A DNA stretch of 59,967 nucleotides from Betaproteobacteria bacterium (GCA_025358155.1 JANYKR010000097.1:1-59967), one strand, 5' to 3'. Shown: positions 34,782-43,958, counted from the first letter of the stretch. Numbers and translations: made by a program. Notes: generated from the sequence alone by a model not told the origin.

Positions 34782-35918
34782 ATGAACCCAGACACGACAA
34801 ACGCCGGCCCTCGGCCCGGCCCGCCGCTGTGGCTGCTGGCAGAGCTGACCTACCGCTGCCCGCTGCACTGTGTGTTTTGCTACAACCCGGTCGACTTCGC
34901 GCGCCAGCAAGACGAGCTGGGCACCGACGATTGGTTGCGCGTGCTGCGCCAGGGCCGCGAGCTGGGCGCGGTGCAGCTCGGCCTGTCGGGCGGCGAGCCG
35001 CTGGTGCGCGACGACCTGGAGCTGATCGTTGCCGAGGCGCGGGCGCTGGGCTACTACAGCAACCTGCTGACCTCCGGCGTCGGCCTGACCGAGCAGCGCG
35101 CTGCCGCGCTCAAGGCCGCCGGGCTCGACCATGTGCAGCTGTCGTTCCAGGACTCGACCCGCGAGATGAACGATTTTCTTTCGAACACCAAGACCTTCGC
35201 GTTGAAGAACAAGGTGGCGGCCCTCATCAAGGGCCAGGGCTGGCCGATGGTGCTGAATGTGGTGATCCACCGCCTCAACATCGACCACATCGACCGCATC
35301 ATCGGCATGGCGCATGAGATGGGCGCCGAGTACCTCGAGCTGGCCAACACCCAGTACTACTCCTGGGCCTACCTGAACCGCGACCAGCTGTTGCCGACCC
35401 ATGCGCAACTGCAGCACGCCGAGGCCGTGACCGATGCCTGGCGCGCACGGCTGGGCGAGGCCATGCGCATCTACTTTGTCGCCCCCGACTACCACGAGGG
35501 CAAGGCCAAGAAGTGCGTCAACGGCTGGGGCAACATGTTCTTGACGGTCGCGCCCGACGGCGTTGCACTGCCCTGCCACACCGCGCGCATGTTGCCCGGC
35601 CTGGCGTTCCCTAACGTGCGTGAGATGGCACTGCGCGAGATCTGGTTCGAGTCCGAGGGTTTCAACCGCTACCGCGGAACCGGCTGGATGAAAGAGCCGT
35701 GCGCTAGCTGTGTGCACCAGCAAGAAGACCTGGGCGGCTGCCGCTGCCAGGCCTTTATGCTGGCCCAAGATGCCGCCGCCGCCGACCCGGCCTGCCGGCT
35801 CAGCCCGCAGCACCACCTGGTGCAAGCTGCGGTGGCGCAGGCGGCCCTGCCGAAGCTGACCGAACACCCGCTCGTCTTCCGCGACCCAGCCAACTCCCGA
35901 CGCTTGAGTGCGCCGTAG
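34782..35918 (+). CDS. pqqE: PqqA peptide cyclase PqqE (radical SAM)
   Basis: A 378-residue radical-SAM/SPASM enzyme that cross-links Glu and Tyr in PqqA. The CxxxCxxC motif is Cys26, Cys30 and Cys33. The SPASM cysteines appear in KKCVNGWGNMF, ALPCHTARML and CASCVHQQEDLGGCRCQAF near the C-terminus. The operon lacks pqqF/pqqG, so the peptidase for PqqA release must lie elsewhere. Confidence 0.96.
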   Translation: MNPDTTNAGPRPGPPLWLLAELTYRCPLHCVFCYNPVDFARQQDELGTDDWLRVLRQGRELGAVQLGLSGGEPLVRDDLELIVAEARALGYYSNLLTSGVGLTEQRAAALKAAGLDHVQLSFQDSTREMNDFLSNTKTFALKNKVAALIKGQGWPMVLNVVIHRLNIDHIDRIIGMAHEMGAEYLELANTQYYSWAYLNRDQLLPTHAQLQHAEAVTDAWRARLGEAMRIYFVAPDYHEGKAKKCVNGWGNMFLTVAPDGVALPCHTARMLPGLAFPNVREMALREIWFESEGFNRYRGTGWMKEPCASCVHQQEDLGGCRCQAFMLAQDAAAADPACRLSPQHHLVQAAVAQAALPKLTEHPLVFRDPANSRRLSAP

Positions 35919-36162
35919 TCCAGACACCCGGCTGCCCGACGTGCGGCCCCTGCGGGCAGTTTTGACCGCTGCGGCCGGGCCGGCGCGGGCCGGGCAGCGC
36001 CAAAACGGGGATTGAGGGCGATTTAGCCCTCCACTCGGCGCTCTGGTCGGTGGGTCGAGGCTGCACACTTGCGCTGTAATCTGGCCAGCGCCTGCGCGAC
36101 TGACCTGGCAGCGGCCCGCTACTGCGCCGCGAGACTGACCCCTGGCTCAAAAAAGGATCGCC

Positions 36163-37926
36163 ATGCCCACCTGGCTGATTGCGCTGGACCGCCACTTTCC
36201 GATCCGCTACCTGACACTGCTGACGTCGCTGCTGATGCTTGGCCTGGGGCTGTACTTCGGGTTCAGCGCCGGCCCTGCGCCGGGGCTGGCGCTGCTGGGC
36301 GCGGTAGGCGCGTTCGGTTTGCTGATCGGCATCCGTGACCTCCGCCAGACCCGCCATGCGCTGCTGCGCAACTACCCGGTCATCGGTCATTTGCGCTTTT
36401 TGTTCGAATGGATACGGCCCGAGATTCGCCAGTATTTTCTGGAGAGCGACCGCGAGGCCGTGCCGTTTTCACGCCAGCAGCGCTCGCTGGTCTACCAGCG
36501 CAGCAAGGGCGAGTCGGACAAGCGGCCGTTTGGCACCCAGCTCGACGTGCACCAGGCGGGTTATGAGTGGATCAACCACTCGCTGCAACCCACCACGCTG
36601 CCCAACCACGACTTTCGCATCACGATCGGCGGCAGCCGCTGTACCCAGCACTACTCGGCCAGCCTGTTCAACATCTCGGCGATGAGCTTTGGTGCGCTCA
36701 GCGCCAACGCGATCATGGCGCTCAACGGCGGCGCCAAGGCTGGCGGCTTTGCGCACGACACCGGCGAGGGCTCGATCAGCGCCCACCACCGCAAACACGG
36801 CGGCGACCTGATCTGGGAGATCGGCTCGGGCTACTTTGGCTGCCGCAACGACGACGGCAGCTTCAACGAGGCCCGGTTCGAGGCCAATGCCCGCGACCCG
36901 CAGGTCAAGCTGATCGAGTTGAAGCTGAGCCAGGGCGCCAAGCCCGGCCATGGCGGTGTACTGCCCGGCCCCAAGGTGTCGGCCGAAATTGCCGAAGCGC
37001 GCGGTGTGCCGCAGGGGGTGGACTGCGTCTCGCCGTCCGCGCACAGCGCGTTTTCAACGCCCATCGGCATGCTGCAGTTTCTGGATCGGTTGCGCACCCT
37101 GTCGGGCGGCAAACCGGTCGGCTTCAAGCTCTGCATAGGCCACCCCTGGGAATGGTTTGCGCTGGCCAAGGCGATGGTCGAGAGCGATCTGCTGCCCGAT
37201 TTCATCGTGGTCGACGGTGCCGAGGGTGGCACAGGCGCTGCGCCGCTTGAATTTACCGACCACGTCGGCGCGCCGATGCAAGAAGGCCTGCGCCTGGTGC
37301 ACAACACCTTGGTGGGTCTGAACCTGCGACACCGCATCCGCATCGGCTGTGCCGGCAAGATCGTCAGCGCCTTCGACATTGCACGTGCGATGGCGCTGGG
37401 CGCCGACTGGTGCAACTCGGCCCGCGGCTTCATGTTTGCGCTGGGTTGCATCCAGGCCCAGCACTGCCATGCCGGTACCTGTCCGACCGGGGTCGCCACC
37501 CAGGACCCGTTGCGCCAGCAGGCGCTGGTGGTGCCCGACAAGACCCAGCGGGTCGTGAACTTTCACCGCCAGACGCTGGAGGCGCTGCAAGAGCTGGTGC
37601 AGGCCGCCGGCCTGAGCCACCCGAACCAGATCAGCGCCGCCCACATCGTGCGCCGGCTGGCCGACCAGGAGGTGCGCTTGCTGAGCAACCTGCTGATCAC
37701 CGTCGCGCCGGGCTCGTTGCTGGCGGCCGAGCGGGGTGAGCTGCCCTGGCCGCATGCGGTGTTCACGCATTTTTGGCCGCTGTCGCGCAGCGACAGTTTT
37801 CAGCCCTTGTCGCGCAGTGACAGCGTGCAGGCGGCAGCGCCGAGCGACAAGTCCGGGCCGATACCCCGGGCTGGCAGCCTTCAAACACCGGCGAGCAGCG
37901 ACAGCGTCCGGACCGCTACCGTGTAG
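36163..37926 (+). CDS. FMN-binding glutamate-synthase family protein with duplicated tail
   Basis: A 587-residue protein. Two N-terminal membrane segments (about 12-30 and 38-58) precede a glutamate-synthase-like FMN barrel with SAMSFGALSANAIMALNGGA, PGHGGVLPGPKVSAEIA, FIVVDGAEGGTGAAP and QHCHAGTCPTGVATQDP. It lacks the amidotransferase domain, so it does not act as a normal GltB. The last 50 residues contain tandem LSRSDS-type repeats after WPLSRSDSFQP, an extension relative to the usual 540-560 length. An AAAGGA site precedes ATG 36163. Confidence 0.86.
   Translation: MPTWLIALDRHFPIRYLTLLTSLLMLGLGLYFGFSAGPAPGLALLGAVGAFGLLIGIRDLRQTRHALLRNYPVIGHLRFLFEWIRPEIRQYFLESDREAVPFSRQQRSLVYQRSKGESDKRPFGTQLDVHQAGYEWINHSLQPTTLPNHDFRITIGGSRCTQHYSASLFNISAMSFGALSANAIMALNGGAKAGGFAHDTGEGSISAHHRKHGGDLIWEIGSGYFGCRNDDGSFNEARFEANARDPQVKLIELKLSQGAKPGHGGVLPGPKVSAEIAEARGVPQGVDCVSPSAHSAFSTPIGMLQFLDRLRTLSGGKPVGFKLCIGHPWEWFALAKAMVESDLLPDFIVVDGAEGGTGAAPLEFTDHVGAPMQEGLRLVHNTLVGLNLRHRIRIGCAGKIVSAFDIARAMALGADWCNSARGFMFALGCIQAQHCHAGTCPTGVATQDPLRQQALVVPDKTQRVVNFHRQTLEALQELVQAAGLSHPNQISAAHIVRRLADQEVRLLSNLLITVAPGSLLAAERGELPWPHAVFTHFWPLSRSDSFQPLSRSDSVQAAAPSDKSGPIPRAGSLQTPASSDSVRTATV
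37780..37910. repeat. Degenerate repeats at the end of the FMN-binding protein gene
   Basis: Copies of a TGTCGCGCAG(C/T)GACAG element at 37781-37796 and 37808-37823, with partial GCGACA copies near 37843 and 37897-37905, give the LSRSDS tail repeats. The first copy is a perfect 7-base stem with a GCA loop followed by TTTT, so it may also form a terminator-like hairpin. Confidence 0.6.
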
Positions 37927-37944
37927 CGGCAGCCGCCACCCGGC

Positions 37945-38559
37945 TCAAGCCTTGGGCGGCGCGGTGTCGATGAAACTCTGGCGGGCTTCGAGCTTCTCGG
38001 CCAAGCGGGCCAGGTTGGGGTACTCGCCGCGCCATTCGACATGGGCAAAGCGGAAACCGAGGTAGTCCAGCGCGCAGCCCACCGCCACATCGGCCAGCGT
38101 GAGGTGGTTGCCGTTGCACCAGGGCTTGTCGCCCAGGCCCAGGCTCATGGCCTGCAAGGTGCTGGCCACACGGCTCATCTGGCGGTCGATCCAGGCCTGG
38201 CAGCGTGCGCCCTCACGCGGCCCCCAGGTGGCCTCCATGCGGGCCAGCAGCAGGGCGTCGCACATGCCGTCGGCCAGAGCCTCCCAGGTGCGCACCTCCA
38301 CCCGCTCGCGGCCCGGGGCCGGGATCAGCTTGCCCACCGGCGACAAGGTGTCTACGTACTCGACGATCACGCGCGAGTCAAACACCGCCTCGCCGCCCTC
38401 CATCACCAGGCAGGGCACCTTGCCCAGCGGGTTGGACTTGAGCATCGCGTCGCTGCCCCACACGTCCTCGATGACGAGCTGGTAGTCGAGCTTTTTCTCG
38501 GCCATCACCACGCGCACCTTGCGCACGTAGGGACTGGTGAGTGATCCGATCAATTTCAT
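37945..38559 (-). CDS. Glutathione S-transferase family protein
   Basis: A 204-residue protein with the two-domain GST fold. The thioredoxin-like N-domain starts MKLIGSLTSPYVRKVRV, and the glutathione-contacting block reads GKVPCLVMEGGEAVFDSRVIVEY. The helical C-domain contains LTLADVAVGCALDYLGFR. It may reduce or conjugate electrophiles; the substrate is unknown. It is convergent with the FMN-binding protein and divergent from the dioxygenase. Confidence 0.9.
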   Translation of the reverse strand: MKLIGSLTSPYVRKVRVVMAEKKLDYQLVIEDVWGSDAMLKSNPLGKVPCLVMEGGEAVFDSRVIVEYVDTLSPVGKLIPAPGRERVEVRTWEALADGMCDALLLARMEATWGPREGARCQAWIDRQMSRVASTLQAMSLGLGDKPWCNGNHLTLADVAVGCALDYLGFRFAHVEWRGEYPNLARLAEKLEARQSFIDTAPPKA

Positions 38560-38661
38560 GGTGTGGTGTTGTGCTGGAGCGTCCCTGACCCGTCGATTCT
38601 AGCCAGGCGGCACCGGGTGCCCGCCCGCCGGGTGGGGGCAGCCCGGTGGCATCATCGCGCC

Positions 38662-39546
38662 ATGCTTTCATGCCAACAGCTTGAGCGCTACCAGGCGCAG
38701 GGTTACCTCGTGCTGCCGGGCTTCAAGTCGGCGCCCGAGCTGGCGGCCTTGCGCGCGCGTGCGGCGCAGATCGTCGAGGCCTTTGATGTCGACGCCCACC
38801 GCAGCATCTTCTCGACCACCGACCAGGCCCGACGCAGCGCGGACGCTGCATTTCTGGATTCGGCCGAGGGCATCGAATGTTTCTTCGAGGAGGAGGCGTT
38901 TGATGCCGCCGGCCAGTTGCGCCAGCCCAAGGCCTTGTCGATCAACAAGATCGGCCACGCCATGCACGACCTCGACCCGGTGTTCGAGCGCTTTTCTCGC
39001 CATGCCGCCCTGGCCGAGCTGGCCGCTGATCTGGGGCTGGTGGACCCACAGCTCTGGCAATCGATGTACATATTCAAGCAGCCCGGCATCGGCGGCGAGG
39101 TCAAGTGGCACCAGGACGCCAGCTTCTTCGACACCACGCCCCCCTCGGTCACGGCTTTCTGGTTTGCGCTGGAAGACGCCACCCTGGACAACGGCTGCCT
39201 GTGGGTGCAACCCGGCGGCCACCGGGGGCCGTTGCGTGAGCGCTTTGTGCGCGAGGCGGGCAACCCGGGTGCAACCGACACACTGCGCATGCAAGCGCTG
39301 GACCCCACACCCTGGCCGGCTCGCAGCCAAGCCGTGCCGGTGCCGGTTGCCGCCGGCACGCTGGTCTGCTTTCACGGCCTGCTGCCGCACTGCAGCGCAC
39401 CCAACCGGTCTGCCACATCGCGCCATGCCTACACGCTGCACGCCACCGATGGCCGGGGCCAGTATGCCGAGCACAACTGGCTGCGGCGCAGCGCGGCCTT
39501 GCCGGTGCGTGGCTTCACGGCCCGAGGCGGCCATGAAAAACTTTGA
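38662..39546 (+). CDS. Phytanoyl-CoA dioxygenase family protein
   Basis: A 294-residue Fe(II)/2-oxoglutarate oxygenase. The facial triad is visible as His150 and Asp152 (WHQDASFF) and His243 (LLPHCSAPNRS), with Arg249 for 2-oxoglutarate. ATG 38662 matches the family start; an upstream in-frame stretch is not conserved-looking. Its 3' end overlaps the SDR remnant. The substrate (a fatty acyl-CoA or other alkyl compound) is unknown. Confidence 0.88.
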   Translation: MLSCQQLERYQAQGYLVLPGFKSAPELAALRARAAQIVEAFDVDAHRSIFSTTDQARRSADAAFLDSAEGIECFFEEEAFDAAGQLRQPKALSINKIGHAMHDLDPVFERFSRHAALAELAADLGLVDPQLWQSMYIFKQPGIGGEVKWHQDASFFDTTPPSVTAFWFALEDATLDNGCLWVQPGGHRGPLRERFVREAGNPGATDTLRMQALDPTPWPARSQAVPVPVAAGTLVCFHGLLPHCSAPNRSATSRHAYTLHATDGRGQYAEHNWLRRSAALPVRGFTARGGHEKL

Positions 39547-39883
39547 CCATGAGGTCGCCGCCATCACCGGCGCAGCCTCAGGCATGGGCGCGCCAGCCTT
39601 TTTGCCGCACCTGCGGGCCTCAGGCGAGGGCCACGGGGTCAACACCTGCGGCCTGGTTGGTTTGATGGCCATGCCGCTGAACGGCAACTGCAACCCGCCG
39701 AAGTTTGCGGTGCATGGTTGCACCGAGTCGGCCGCGCTGCAGATCCTGCGGGCGGTCGAGCCCAACCAGCGCCGGATGCTGGTGGGCCGTGACGCGCGCT
39801 GGGCCTACAAACCGGTGCGTCTGATGGGCGCACGGTACCGGCCGCGGATGGCGGCGGCGCGGCGCACCGCGCGGCGCATCTGA
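39533..39883 (+). pseudogene. Short-chain dehydrogenase (SDR) remnant, internally deleted
   Basis: A 116-residue open frame that reads as a collapsed SDR. It starts MKNFDHEVAAITGAASGMG, with an intact TGxxxGxG nucleotide motif, then jumps directly to FLPHLRASGEGHGVNTCGL, VGLMAMPLNG and NCNPPKFAVHG. In a normal SDR, about 90 residues separate these blocks and the catalytic motif is YxxxK. Here Cys replaces the Tyr and another large deletion follows before LRAVEPNQRRMLVGRDAR. The frame is kept, so the sequence is an in-frame fossil and not an active enzyme. Confidence 0.75.
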
Positions 39884-40428
39884 TGCAGCGAAGCACCGCT
39901 GCCGCTTGCCTTGTGGCTGCCAGCGGCCTGTTGCTGCTGTCGCAACTGCGCCTGCTGCCGCAGGACCAGGGGGTGTTGCTGGAGGTCAGCGGCCGGCCGG
40001 TGGACGCGGCCGGCCAGATGCAGGGCGCCTGGCTGCGGCTGGTGCGGCGCTGCGGCACGGTCACCGCGCTGGCGGACGGCTCGGCGGCCTGGCAGGAGGC
40101 ACAGCGCGTTCTGGCCGGCTACAGCCCACCCGCGTCACTGGCGGCCCGGCCCGTGCAAGTGCTGAGTTGGGGCGAAGGCGATGCGCAGTGGCTGTTGGCA
40201 GAGGTGCGCTGGGGCGGCAGCGCCATCGCCCCGCTGGACCCGGCCATCGTGCCGCTGGCACGCAGGGGCGGCGTCATGCAGGTGCAGGCCGGCGGTGTGT
40301 GGAGCGGTGACACCGGGCCGTGGTCGGCGCCGGTGTTCATCCGGCGCTTTCTGGCGGACCGGCTGCCGGCGCTGCCGGCACCGCTGCGCCAGTGCCTGGA
40401 CCCGCAACTGCGGCCGTTCAGTCGCTGA
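39883..40428 (+). CDS. Unknown N-terminally anchored protein
   Basis: A 181-residue protein I do not recognise. Residues 5-22 are a hydrophobic anchor or signal (AACLVAASGLLLLSQL). The rest is a mixed, Trp-containing domain with GGVMQVQAGGVWSG near 128-141. The start overlaps the stop of the SDR remnant (TGATG). No cysteine pattern or catalytic motif is evident. Confidence 0.5.
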   Translation: MQRSTAAACLVAASGLLLLSQLRLLPQDQGVLLEVSGRPVDAAGQMQGAWLRLVRRCGTVTALADGSAAWQEAQRVLAGYSPPASLAARPVQVLSWGEGDAQWLLAEVRWGGSAIAPLDPAIVPLARRGGVMQVQAGGVWSGDTGPWSAPVFIRRFLADRLPALPAPLRQCLDPQLRPFSR

Positions 40429-40504
40429 CGCGCCGGGCGGGGCGCAGCAGCGCGCCCTGCTGTGGCTGCCGCGCGACAGCGCGCCATGCCGCGGTGCTCG
40501 GCGC

Positions 40505-40552
40505 TACACAGCGCGATACACAGCGCGATACACAGCACGCTACACAGCGCAA
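40505..40552. repeat. Four 12-base tandem repeats at the end of livF
   Basis: Units TACACAGCGCGA (40505-40516), TACACAGCGCGA (40517-40528), TACACAGCACGC (40529-40540) and TACACAGCGCAA (40541-40552). The last unit encodes the final Ala-Val-stop of LivF on the minus strand; the others extend just past the stop. They look like repeated copies of the gene's own 3' end. Confidence 0.75.
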
Positions 40553-41256
40553 TACCGCTCCTGGATCTCCCGGTCCGCGAGCAGCGCCTCGCCGGTGCCG
40601 GTGTGCACGATCCGGCCCTGGTCGATGATGTAGGCCCGGTCCGAGATGCGCAGCGCCAGCTCGACGTTCTGCTCGACCAGCAGCAGCGTCGTGCCCTCGG
40701 CCTTCATGCGCCCAAACAGCCCGAACATCTCGTGCACCAGCAGCGGCATGATGCCCTCGCTGGGCTCGTCCAGCAGGATCAGCCGCGGTTTGGCCACCAT
40801 CGCCCGGGCGATCGCCAGCATCTGCTGCTCGCCACCGGACAAGGACGCTCCCTCCTGGTCCAGCCGCTCCTTCAGGCGAGGAAAGGTATCGGCAATCTGG
40901 TCGACGATGGCCGTCAGGTCATGCTTTCCGGGCTGGCCCAGGATGCCGAGCTGCAGGTTCTCGCGCACCGTCAGGCCGGGCACGATGCGGCGCTCCTCCG
41001 GCACATAGGCGATGCCTTTGTGAAAACGGGTGTGCGCCGGCTCGGCCAGAAATTCCCGGCCATCAAAACGCGCCTGGCCGCGGCGCTTGGCCACCAGGCC
41101 CATCAGCGCACGCAACGTGGTGGTCTTGCCGGCACCGTTGCGCCCCATCAGCGTGACGATCTCGCCCGCGTTGACGTGGAACGACAAATCCTGCACCACA
41201 TGGCTGCGGTCGTACCAGGCGTTCAGGCCGTCAATCTGCAGCAGGGGCACAGTCAT
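40540..41256 (-). CDS. livF: ABC importer ATPase, LivF type
   Basis: A 238-residue ATPase of the branched-chain-amino-acid transporter class. It has Walker A GRNGAGKTTT, signature LSGGEQQMLAIAR, Walker B LILLDEPSEG, and the LivF-typical GIAYVPEERRI and VEQNVELALRISDRAYI. ATG 41256 is preferred; an in-frame ATG 24 bases upstream is also possible. It belongs to a five-gene minus-strand importer operon. The real substrate may be an aromatic or carboxylic acid rather than a branched-chain amino acid. Confidence 0.93.
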   Translation of the reverse strand: MTVPLLQIDGLNAWYDRSHVVQDLSFHVNAGEIVTLMGRNGAGKTTTLRALMGLVAKRRGQARFDGREFLAEPAHTRFHKGIAYVPEERRIVPGLTVRENLQLGILGQPGKHDLTAIVDQIADTFPRLKERLDQEGASLSGGEQQMLAIARAMVAKPRLILLDEPSEGIMPLLVHEMFGLFGRMKAEGTTLLLVEQNVELALRISDRAYIIDQGRIVHTGTGEALLADREIQERYCAV

Positions 41257-41257
41257 G

Positions 41258-42010
41258 TCAGTGTTGCCCCAGGTAGACACGCTTGACCTCGGTGTTGTGG
41301 CGGATCTCGGCGGGTGTGCCTTCGGCCAGCAGCTCGCCGTGGTGCAGCACCACCAGGCGCTGGCAAATGCCCATCACCAGCTTCATCTTGTGCTCGACCA
41401 GCACGACGGTGCGCTCCTGGGCGATGCGGGTGATCAGGTCCATCATCACTGTGGTCTCCTCGGGCGACATGCCGGCAGTGGGCTCGTCCATCAGCAGCAA
41501 CCGCGGCTCGGCGGCCAACGCCATGGCGATCTCCAGCGCACGCTGCTGGCCGTGCGCCAGATCGGCGGCGCGTTTGTGCGCCACATCGGCCAGGCCCACG
41601 CGTTGCAGCAGCGTCTGAGCGGCTTCGACCAGCCCCTGCAGCGCACTTCGCGGTTGCAGCAGGGCAAACCGGCTGACCCGCATCTGCGCGGCCACCCGCA
41701 CGTTCTCGAGTGCGCTGAGCTGCTTGAACACATTGGTGATCTGGAAGCTCTTTGCGATGCCGATGCGGGCGAACTCATGCTGGCGCAGCGCGGTGATGTC
41801 GCGGCCCGCGAAGCTGACGCTGCCGTTGCTGGGCGCAAACGCGCCGCTGATGACGTTGAAGAAGGTGCTCTTGCCTGCACCGTTGGGCCCGATGATGGCG
41901 GTGAGCTGGCCGGCCGGAAAGGCCACCGTCACGTCCTTGAGCGCGACAAACGCACCGAAGCGCTTGCCCAGACCCTGCACTGACAGCAGCGGCGGCGGTG
42001 GCGCGGTCAT
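41258..42010 (-). CDS. livG: ABC importer ATPase, LivG type
   Basis: A 250-residue ATPase. Walker A is GPNGAGKSTFF, the signature region is AHGQQRALEIAMAL (a LivG variant), Walker B is LLLMDEPTAGM, and the H-loop region reads VVLVEHKMKLVMGI. Its stop lies one base before the livF start. Its ATG overlaps the end of the LivM gene, so translation is coupled along the operon. Confidence 0.94.
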   Translation of the reverse strand: MTAPPPPLLSVQGLGKRFGAFVALKDVTVAFPAGQLTAIIGPNGAGKSTFFNVISGAFAPSNGSVSFAGRDITALRQHEFARIGIAKSFQITNVFKQLSALENVRVAAQMRVSRFALLQPRSALQGLVEAAQTLLQRVGLADVAHKRAADLAHGQQRALEIAMALAAEPRLLLMDEPTAGMSPEETTVMMDLITRIAQERTVVLVEHKMKLVMGICQRLVVLHHGELLAEGTPAEIRHNTEVKRVYLGQH

Positions 42011-43032
42011 GCGGTGTCCTTGCGGTTGGGTTCCCGGGTGTCGTTGCGGCTGGCCGCGCGGTCCAGCCAGGCCAGGATGGACCCCCAGATGCCCCGCGGG
42101 AAAAACAGCACAAACACCATGAAGATGCCGCCCACCACCGCCATCCAGTAGGCCGTCAGGTGGGTGACCACGTCTTCCAGCACCAGAAACACCAGCGCGC
42201 CGACAAACGGGCCGAAGAAGGTGCCCATGCCGCCCAGCAGGCACATCATCACCGCCTGGCCCGACTGCAGGTAGTGCAGCGAGTCGATCGGTACGATCGA
42301 CAGGTGCAGTGCCCGCAGCGCTCCGGCCAGCCCGCACAGGCCGGCCGACAGCGTGAAAGCCAGCAGCTTGGTGCGCGCCACGTCATAGCCGCAGGCGGCG
42401 GCGCGTTGTTCGTTTTCGCGCACCGTCTCGACAACCGCGCCAAACGGCGACGCCAGCACCCGTGAGACGAACCACAGCGCCGCCGCGACAAAGGCCAGAA
42501 TTACGTAGTACTTGCTCAGCGGATCGACAAAGTTGAGCTGCCAGCCCGCCAAGTCGATGGTCTCGACCCGCACACCGCGCAGGCCGTTTTCACCACCGGT
42601 CCAGCGCTCGGCCTTGTAAAACGCGTAGTAGACGATCTGGCCCAGCGCCAGTGTGACCATCGAGAAATAGATGCCGCGGGTGCGGATCGCCAGCAGGCCG
42701 ATCAGCGCCCCGGCCACCGTCGCCGCCAGCACGCCCAGCCCGATAGCGGCCCACCACGGCAGGGCCAGGCTCACGATCGCGATGCCCGCCCCGTAGCAGC
42801 CCACCCCCAGAAACGCGGCATGGCCGAACGACAGCAGGCCGGTGTAGCCAAACAGCAGGTTGAAGCCCACCGCGTACAGGCCAAAAATAAGCACATTGAC
42901 TGCCAGTGCGTGGTACGGCATCAACAGCGGCAGCACCAGCAAGAAGGCCAGCACCGCAGCCACCCGGTGGCGGGCAACGGCGGCCAGCCACCGCGCCAGG
43001 GCCGAACCTGATCCTTGCGACGGCCCGCTCAT
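42007..43032 (-). CDS. livM: ABC importer permease, LivM type
   Basis: A 341-residue permease with about nine membrane segments. The landmarks NLLFGYTGLLSFGHAAFLGVG near 58-78 and RAAACGYDVARTKLLAFTLSAGLCGLAGAL near 207-236 define the family. Start and stop overlap the neighbouring genes by four bases each. Confidence 0.93.
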   Translation of the reverse strand: MSGPSQGSGSALARWLAAVARHRVAAVLAFLLVLPLLMPYHALAVNVLIFGLYAVGFNLLFGYTGLLSFGHAAFLGVGCYGAGIAIVSLALPWWAAIGLGVLAATVAGALIGLLAIRTRGIYFSMVTLALGQIVYYAFYKAERWTGGENGLRGVRVETIDLAGWQLNFVDPLSKYYVILAFVAAALWFVSRVLASPFGAVVETVRENEQRAAACGYDVARTKLLAFTLSAGLCGLAGALRALHLSIVPIDSLHYLQSGQAVMMCLLGGMGTFFGPFVGALVFLVLEDVVTHLTAYWMAVVGGIFMVFVLFFPRGIWGSILAWLDRAASRNDTREPNRKDTA

Positions 43033-43913
43033 CCCATCAGCCCGGCTTTGCCAAAAAAGCCCTGCGGCCGCACCAGCAGCACCAGCGCCATCAGCACAAA
43101 GATCGACAGCTCGGCAAACTCTGGCGCCAGCAGCGAGGTGAACGAAAACACCACGCCCACCAGCAAGCCCGCCAGCACCGCACCGGGCAACGAGCCCATG
43201 CCGCCGACCACCGTGACCACAAACGATTCGGCCAGCACCGTGATGCCCATCTCGGGGTTGACCGCCCGGGTCGGCGCGGCCAGTGCGCCGGCCAGCCCGG
43301 CTATGGCGGTGCCCAGGCAGAACACGCCCAGCCAGACCCGCGCCACATTGATGCCCAGCACCCGGACGATCTCGGGGTCACGCGCACCGGCGCGGATGAT
43401 CAGGCCGAATCGCGTTTTCTCGATGAACAGCCACAACCCGCCAATCACCAGCGCCGCCGCGCCAATCAAGAACAGCCGGTAGGTCGGGAAGTAGCCGAAG
43501 CCCAGGTTGGTGGCGCCGCGCAATTCGGCCGGTGTGCTCGACGGCAGGCCCTCGATGCCGAAGGCAAAGCGCATCGCATCGACCAGCACGTAGCTCAGAC
43601 CGAAGGTCAGCAGCAGCGGATAGTCGATGCCCCGGCCGTACAGCGGCCGCACCAGGAACCGCTCGGTCACCAGGCCGATCAGCCCGGTGGCCAGCGGCAC
43701 CAGCGCCAGGCTGAACCAGAAGTTGCCGGTCAGCCCGAGGAAATACACCCCGAGAAACGCGCCAACCATGAAAAACGCGCCGTGCGCAAAGTTGACGACG
43801 GTCAGCATGCCGAAAATCAGCGACAGCCCCATCGCCAGCAGCGCGTACACCGCGCCCAGCGCGATGCCCGCCACCAGTTGCACCGCCAGCAGTTGGAGCG
43901 TGATGTCAGCCAT
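43029..43913 (-). CDS. livH: ABC importer permease, LivH type
   Basis: A 294-residue permease with about eight membrane segments. It contains ALGAVYALLAMGLSLIFGML near 16-35, NFAHGAFFMVGAF near 40-52, and RAGARDPEIVRVLGINVARV near 174-193. VVGGMGSLPGAVLAGLLVG is the typical coupling region. It is first of the two permease genes after the binding protein. Confidence 0.93.
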   Translation of the reverse strand: MADITLQLLAVQLVAGIALGAVYALLAMGLSLIFGMLTVVNFAHGAFFMVGAFLGVYFLGLTGNFWFSLALVPLATGLIGLVTERFLVRPLYGRGIDYPLLLTFGLSYVLVDAMRFAFGIEGLPSSTPAELRGATNLGFGYFPTYRLFLIGAAALVIGGLWLFIEKTRFGLIIRAGARDPEIVRVLGINVARVWLGVFCLGTAIAGLAGALAAPTRAVNPEMGITVLAESFVVTVVGGMGSLPGAVLAGLLVGVVFSFTSLLAPEFAELSIFVLMALVLLVRPQGFFGKAGLMG

Positions 43914-43958
43914 GCGCGGCGCAACCCATCGCGGTGTGGTCCGAGTCAGCCAGGGCGT

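Noticed and set aside
36163-37926. Authentic glutamate synthase large subunit
   Set aside because: No amidotransferase or alpha-subunit C-terminal domains are present; only the membrane-anchored FMN-barrel family remains.
40505-40552. Short tandem repeats as a CRISPR array
   Set aside because: Units are 12 bases, directly adjacent with no spacers, and no cas genes exist in the window.
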